From Streptomyces flaveolus (GTDB taxonomy: Bacteria > Actinomycetota > Actinomycetes > Streptomycetales > Streptomycetaceae), in assembly GCF_014648815.1 (NCBI RefSeq), contig NZ_BMRV01000009.1, forward strand, positions 248,001 through 312,000: a DNA stretch of 64,000 bases. The letters are read 5' to 3'. The position numbers and the translations under genes were made by a program. The notes under the pieces are model-generated. The model saw nothing but the letters and a program-made list of their open reading frames with translations. It ran no database searches and had not been told where the DNA came from. Shown here in pieces: positions 61,092 to 64,000 of the stretch (the stretch's first letter is position 1; every line of letters begins with the position of its first letter).

Positions 61092-62918
61092 ATGGATGGT
61101 GGATGCCTCGTGGGTGGCTCGGACAACCCTGAAGCCGGTGCGCTGATCTCGGCGTACCGCTCTGCGGTCCCGACCGGCGCGAGGCAACGCATCGTCCGGA
61201 GGGTGCCGACCCCGGTCCGCAAAGCTGTGAAGTCCTCGCTCACCGCCGCCGACTCCGTGCGCTCCGCCACGGTGGTCTGGGCGATGGGGGGCAAGCGGAA
61301 GGCTCCCCGTCACAGCAACGCCTACAGCCAGCGGGTCGTCCGCGTCGGCCGCCGCCACATGCGCGTGCTGTTGGTCGAGGGGGCGACGGACTGGGCGGCC
61401 CGCGCCCGCAACCTGAACATCGTGGTCTCCGTTCTGGAGGCGGCGGGCATCGACTACTTCTGTGTGCGGGGCACGAACAGCGGACTGCCGACCGTCGCCG
61501 TCCCGGCCGCATCCCGTCCAGTGGTCGAGGAACTGCTCCAGATGGCCTTCGCGCAGGCCCCTGGCTACGTGGGACCGGCCGGCGGCAACGAGGCCCGCAT
61601 GGAGCCCGGCGGCGAGGAGCGGTCGTGGCGGCAGCTGCGCAACCACAAGGTGCTGCGGCTGGCCTGGTACGTGTGCGACCCGACCCAGCGGCTGGTTTTC
61701 GGTGCGGCATCCGGATGTGACCTCGAGATGTGGACGGAGCGGGACGGGGAGCTGCGGGCTCCACGTCCCAACCGGGTCATCGACGCGGTTCCGGCGAGCG
61801 CTCCGCGCAAGTCGGCACCGCAGAGTCTCTTCAGCCCGATACCTCCCGCGTATCACACGGGGGACGCCAGGACGCTGGCCGAGTTCGCCGTGCCGCTCCC
61901 CGAGGATCACCAGTTCCCCATCGACGTCGTCTACACCTGGGTCGACGACTCGGATCCGGTCTGGCGGGCGTCGCGCGACCGTGCGCGTCAGGGGTTCTCC
62001 GCGGACGGGCTCCATGAGCAGGCGGCGAACGACTCGCGGTACACCAGCCGTGACGAACTGCGCTACTCGCTGCGGTCGCTCCACCAGAACGCACCCTGGG
62101 TGCGCAACATCTATCTCGTGACGGCCGGACAGGTCCCCGCCTGGCTCCATGCGCAGCACGCGAACCTCCGGGTGGTGGACCACCGGGAGATCTTCTCCGA
62201 CCCCGCAGCCCTGCCGACGTTCAACTCACATGCCATCGAGAGCCAGCTGCACCATATTCCGGGACTCTCGGAGTTCTTCCTCTACTTGAACGACGACGTC
62301 TTCTTCGGTCGCCCGGTGACGCCTGCACATTTCTTCCACCCGAACGGCATCACCAAGTTCTTCACCTCACCTGCGCTGATTCCGGGAGGCGGCGTCTCTC
62401 CGACCGATCTCCCGGTCAACGCTGCGGGCAAGAACAGCCGCTGGCTCATTGCCCAGAAATTCGGTACCGCCATATCCCAGAAGATGAAGCACACGCCGCA
62501 TGCGCTTCGTAGGAGCGTGCTGCAGGAGATCGAGGAGACATTCCCGGCGGAGCACACGGCAACCCAGCATTCCCGTTTCCGTTCCCCCGGGGACGTGCCG
62601 ATCGCCTCGTCGTTGCACCACTATTTCGCGTACCACTCCGCACGGGCCACGGTGGGCGACATCCAGTACCGGTACATCGACCTCTCGGCCGACCTGGCAG
62701 AGCGGCGCCTGAACACGTTGCTCGCCAACCGGAACATGGACACTTTCTGCCTGAACGACACGGTGGAATCGGCTGACCCGGAAGCTCAGCGCGAGATGCT
62801 GAAACGTTTCCTGGATGCCTATTTCCCGGTGCCGAGTCCTTACGAGGCAGCCGAGTACGAGCATGCTCTCGAGCGGGACGCCGAGCCGGAGAGGAGCATC
62901 CATGCCGCCGGCCGATGA
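61092..62918 (+). CDS. Stealth-family exopolysaccharide phosphotransferase (SacB-like)
   Basis: A 608-residue protein. The Stealth conserved regions are in order: IDVVYTWVDDSD (CR1), SRDELRYSLRSL with APWVRNIYLVT (CR2), FLYLNDDVFFGRPV, SLHHYFAYHSA and a final DTFCLND. These enzymes transfer hexose-1-phosphate to make phosphodiester-linked capsule or wall polysaccharides. S. coelicolor has such a protein (SCO6023) in this neighbourhood. ATG at 61092 has GGAG 9 bases upstream; an alternative GTG lies at 61059. It is followed within 45 bases by a GT2 gene, so an operon is likely. Confidence 0.9.
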   Translation: MDGGCLVGGSDNPEAGALISAYRSAVPTGARQRIVRRVPTPVRKAVKSSLTAADSVRSATVVWAMGGKRKAPRHSNAYSQRVVRVGRRHMRVLLVEGATDWAARARNLNIVVSVLEAAGIDYFCVRGTNSGLPTVAVPAASRPVVEELLQMAFAQAPGYVGPAGGNEARMEPGGEERSWRQLRNHKVLRLAWYVCDPTQRLVFGAASGCDLEMWTERDGELRAPRPNRVIDAVPASAPRKSAPQSLFSPIPPAYHTGDARTLAEFAVPLPEDHQFPIDVVYTWVDDSDPVWRASRDRARQGFSADGLHEQAANDSRYTSRDELRYSLRSLHQNAPWVRNIYLVTAGQVPAWLHAQHANLRVVDHREIFSDPAALPTFNSHAIESQLHHIPGLSEFFLYLNDDVFFGRPVTPAHFFHPNGITKFFTSPALIPGGGVSPTDLPVNAAGKNSRWLIAQKFGTAISQKMKHTPHALRRSVLQEIEETFPAEHTATQHSRFRSPGDVPIASSLHHYFAYHSARATVGDIQYRYIDLSADLAERRLNTLLANRNMDTFCLNDTVESADPEAQREMLKRFLDAYFPVPSPYEAAEYEHALERDAEPERSIHAAGR

Positions 62919-62963
62919 CCTCCCCTTCCCTGTCACGCCGCCTGCGAGTGAGTTCCGCCGCAC

Positions 62964-64000
62964 ATGAATCCTTATGACGTCACGTTGGTCGTGCCGGTCT
63001 ACAACGTGGAGCAGTACCTCCAGGAGTGTCTGGACTCCATCGAGGCGCAGACGGTGTTCGAGCGCTGCGAGGTCCTGCTCGTCGACAACGGCAGTACGGA
63101 CGGCTCCTACCGACTCTGTGCGGAGTTCGCCCGCCGGCACGCCAACACCACGGTGCTGGTGCGCCGGGGCGGCGGCGCCGGAGCGGCCCGCAACCTCGGC
63201 ATGGACCGGGCTACCAGCCCGCGTATCACGTTCTGCGATTCCGACGACGTGCTCCCGCCCACCGCGCTCGAACGCATGCTGGACGCCTCCCTGGCGACCG
63301 GTGCACAGGTCGTGGTGGGCGCGATGGAGACATTCCCCAAGCCGACCAACTGGGCCTGGAAGGACCACTTCGGGAAGGGTGACCGGACGTTCGGCAGCCT
63401 TGCCGAGGCGCCCGAACTGGTGCACAGCGCAAGCGCCTGCAACAAACTCTTCGACCTCTCCTACCTGCGCTCTCACGGCATCCGTTTCGCGGAAGGCGTT
63501 CACTTCGAGGACGCCTACGTCGGCGTCTCCGCGCTCGTTCTCGCCACCCGGCTCGCCCTGGTCGACGCGTGTGTCTACCGGTACCGCAAGCGCGCCGCGG
63601 GGAACTCGACCATGGACGCGATCTGGACGCGGCGGCAGAACTACTGGGACCACCTCCTGCTCGTGGAGTACCTGCACCGATTGGGTGCGGGCCTCACGCA
63701 GTCGTCGAAAGCCGTGCTCGACCTCTTCCTGGTACGGAGCTACCAGGGATTCGCGCTCCGGGCACCCGACCTCTTCCAGGGCGTGGAGCTGGAGGACATC
63801 TACTCGCGGTGCCGCGCGGTCTACTGGGACGTCCCCCCCGACGTGATCCTCAGGGCCACCGCGGACGCGCGCCATCGCGTGGCATATCTCGCTTTCCTCA
63901 CCGGGGACTTCGGCCTCTTCGCGGACCGGGCGGCCAGACTGCACAAGCTCTCCGTCCGCGACGGCCGCCCGTACCTCATCGGCGGACTGCCGGACGAGCT
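62964..64000 (+). CDS. GT2-family glycosyltransferase (3' end cut by window edge)
   Basis: About 345 residues are visible. A GT-A fold starts with VTLVVPVYNVEQYLQECLDS, the nucleotide-binding LLVDNGSTDGS and the metal-site ITFCDSDDV. HFEDAYVG fits the catalytic ED motif of GT2 enzymes. It probably builds the same surface polymer as the Stealth protein. The second domain (from about residue 270) is not recognised. Confidence 0.88.
   Translation, partial: MNPYDVTLVVPVYNVEQYLQECLDSIEAQTVFERCEVLLVDNGSTDGSYRLCAEFARRHANTTVLVRRGGGAGAARNLGMDRATSPRITFCDSDDVLPPTALERMLDASLATGAQVVVGAMETFPKPTNWAWKDHFGKGDRTFGSLAEAPELVHSASACNKLFDLSYLRSHGIRFAEGVHFEDAYVGVSALVLATRLALVDACVYRYRKRAAGNSTMDAIWTRRQNYWDHLLLVEYLHRLGAGLTQSSKAVLDLFLVRSYQGFALRAPDLFQGVELEDIYSRCRAVYWDVPPDVILRATADARHRVAYLAFLTGDFGLFADRAARLHKLSVRDGRPYLIGGLPDE

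Overview
The window is high-GC actinomycete DNA, almost certainly Streptomyces. Third codon positions are strongly G/C, GTG and TTG starts are common, a TTA codon sits in one regulator, and secreted proteins carry Tat or long Sec signals. From about 33 kb onward the gene order matches, from memory, a conserved stretch of the S. coelicolor chromosome (murA-like, acnA, ngcEFG, rok7B7, xylFGH, dxs, amino-acid permease, Stealth protein). No rRNA, tRNA or CRISPR array was found.

1-25.6 kb: a hybrid isoprenoid/type III polyketide gene cluster, cut by the left edge. A plus-strand operon encodes a cupin quinone-forming oxygenase, a DegT-family aminotransferase, a tetrahydroxynaphthalene (THN) synthase and an O-methyltransferase, which is the set expected for an aminated, methylated flaviolin-type naphthoquinone. 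Divergent from it is a protein that fuses IspH (last step of the MEP pathway) to a polyprenyl diphosphate synthase, followed by an ANL ligase. A long minus-strand block supplies an NphB/CloQ-type aromatic prenyltransferase, an FAD monooxygenase, a Tat-exported bicovalent berberine-bridge-type oxidase, a DxDD class II terpene cyclase-like protein and an MMPL exporter. Three SARP-family regulators control the block; one carries a transposase-like coiled coil and one carries a TTA codon. A 54-residue secreted peptide with repeated DDLPWT is encoded between two of them. The cluster ends in an unusual MbtH/adenylation/beta-lactamase fusion in which the catalytic residues of both enzymes are replaced. 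The inferred product is a cyclised prenyl-aminonaphthoquinone meroterpenoid.

25.6-33 kb: accessory genes. These are secreted proteins, a GH62/CBM13 arabinofuranosidase with palindromic operators, two alpha/beta hydrolases next to divergent regulators, and about 1 kb of gene remnants that includes the tail of a Wadjet JetD-like protein. A small secreted transglycosylase follows.

33-54 kb: core metabolism and sugar uptake. A helix-turn-helix/MurA fusion and aconitase are divergent, and their promoter regions share the palindrome ATCTC-N6-GAGAT; an iron-box-like site lies nearer acnA. A secreted GH92 mannosidase is divergent from ngcEFG (chitin-oligosaccharide/GlcNAc uptake) across a DasR-like site and a LacI-type palindrome. 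rok7B7 and xylFGH follow, then dxs.

54-64 kb: cell-surface polymer genes. These are an APC permease, a GT-C membrane glycosyltransferase, a NYN-domain protein, two paralogous beta-propeller-like proteins flanking an LCP ligase, a Stealth sugar-phosphotransferase and a GT2 glycosyltransferase that runs off the right edge.
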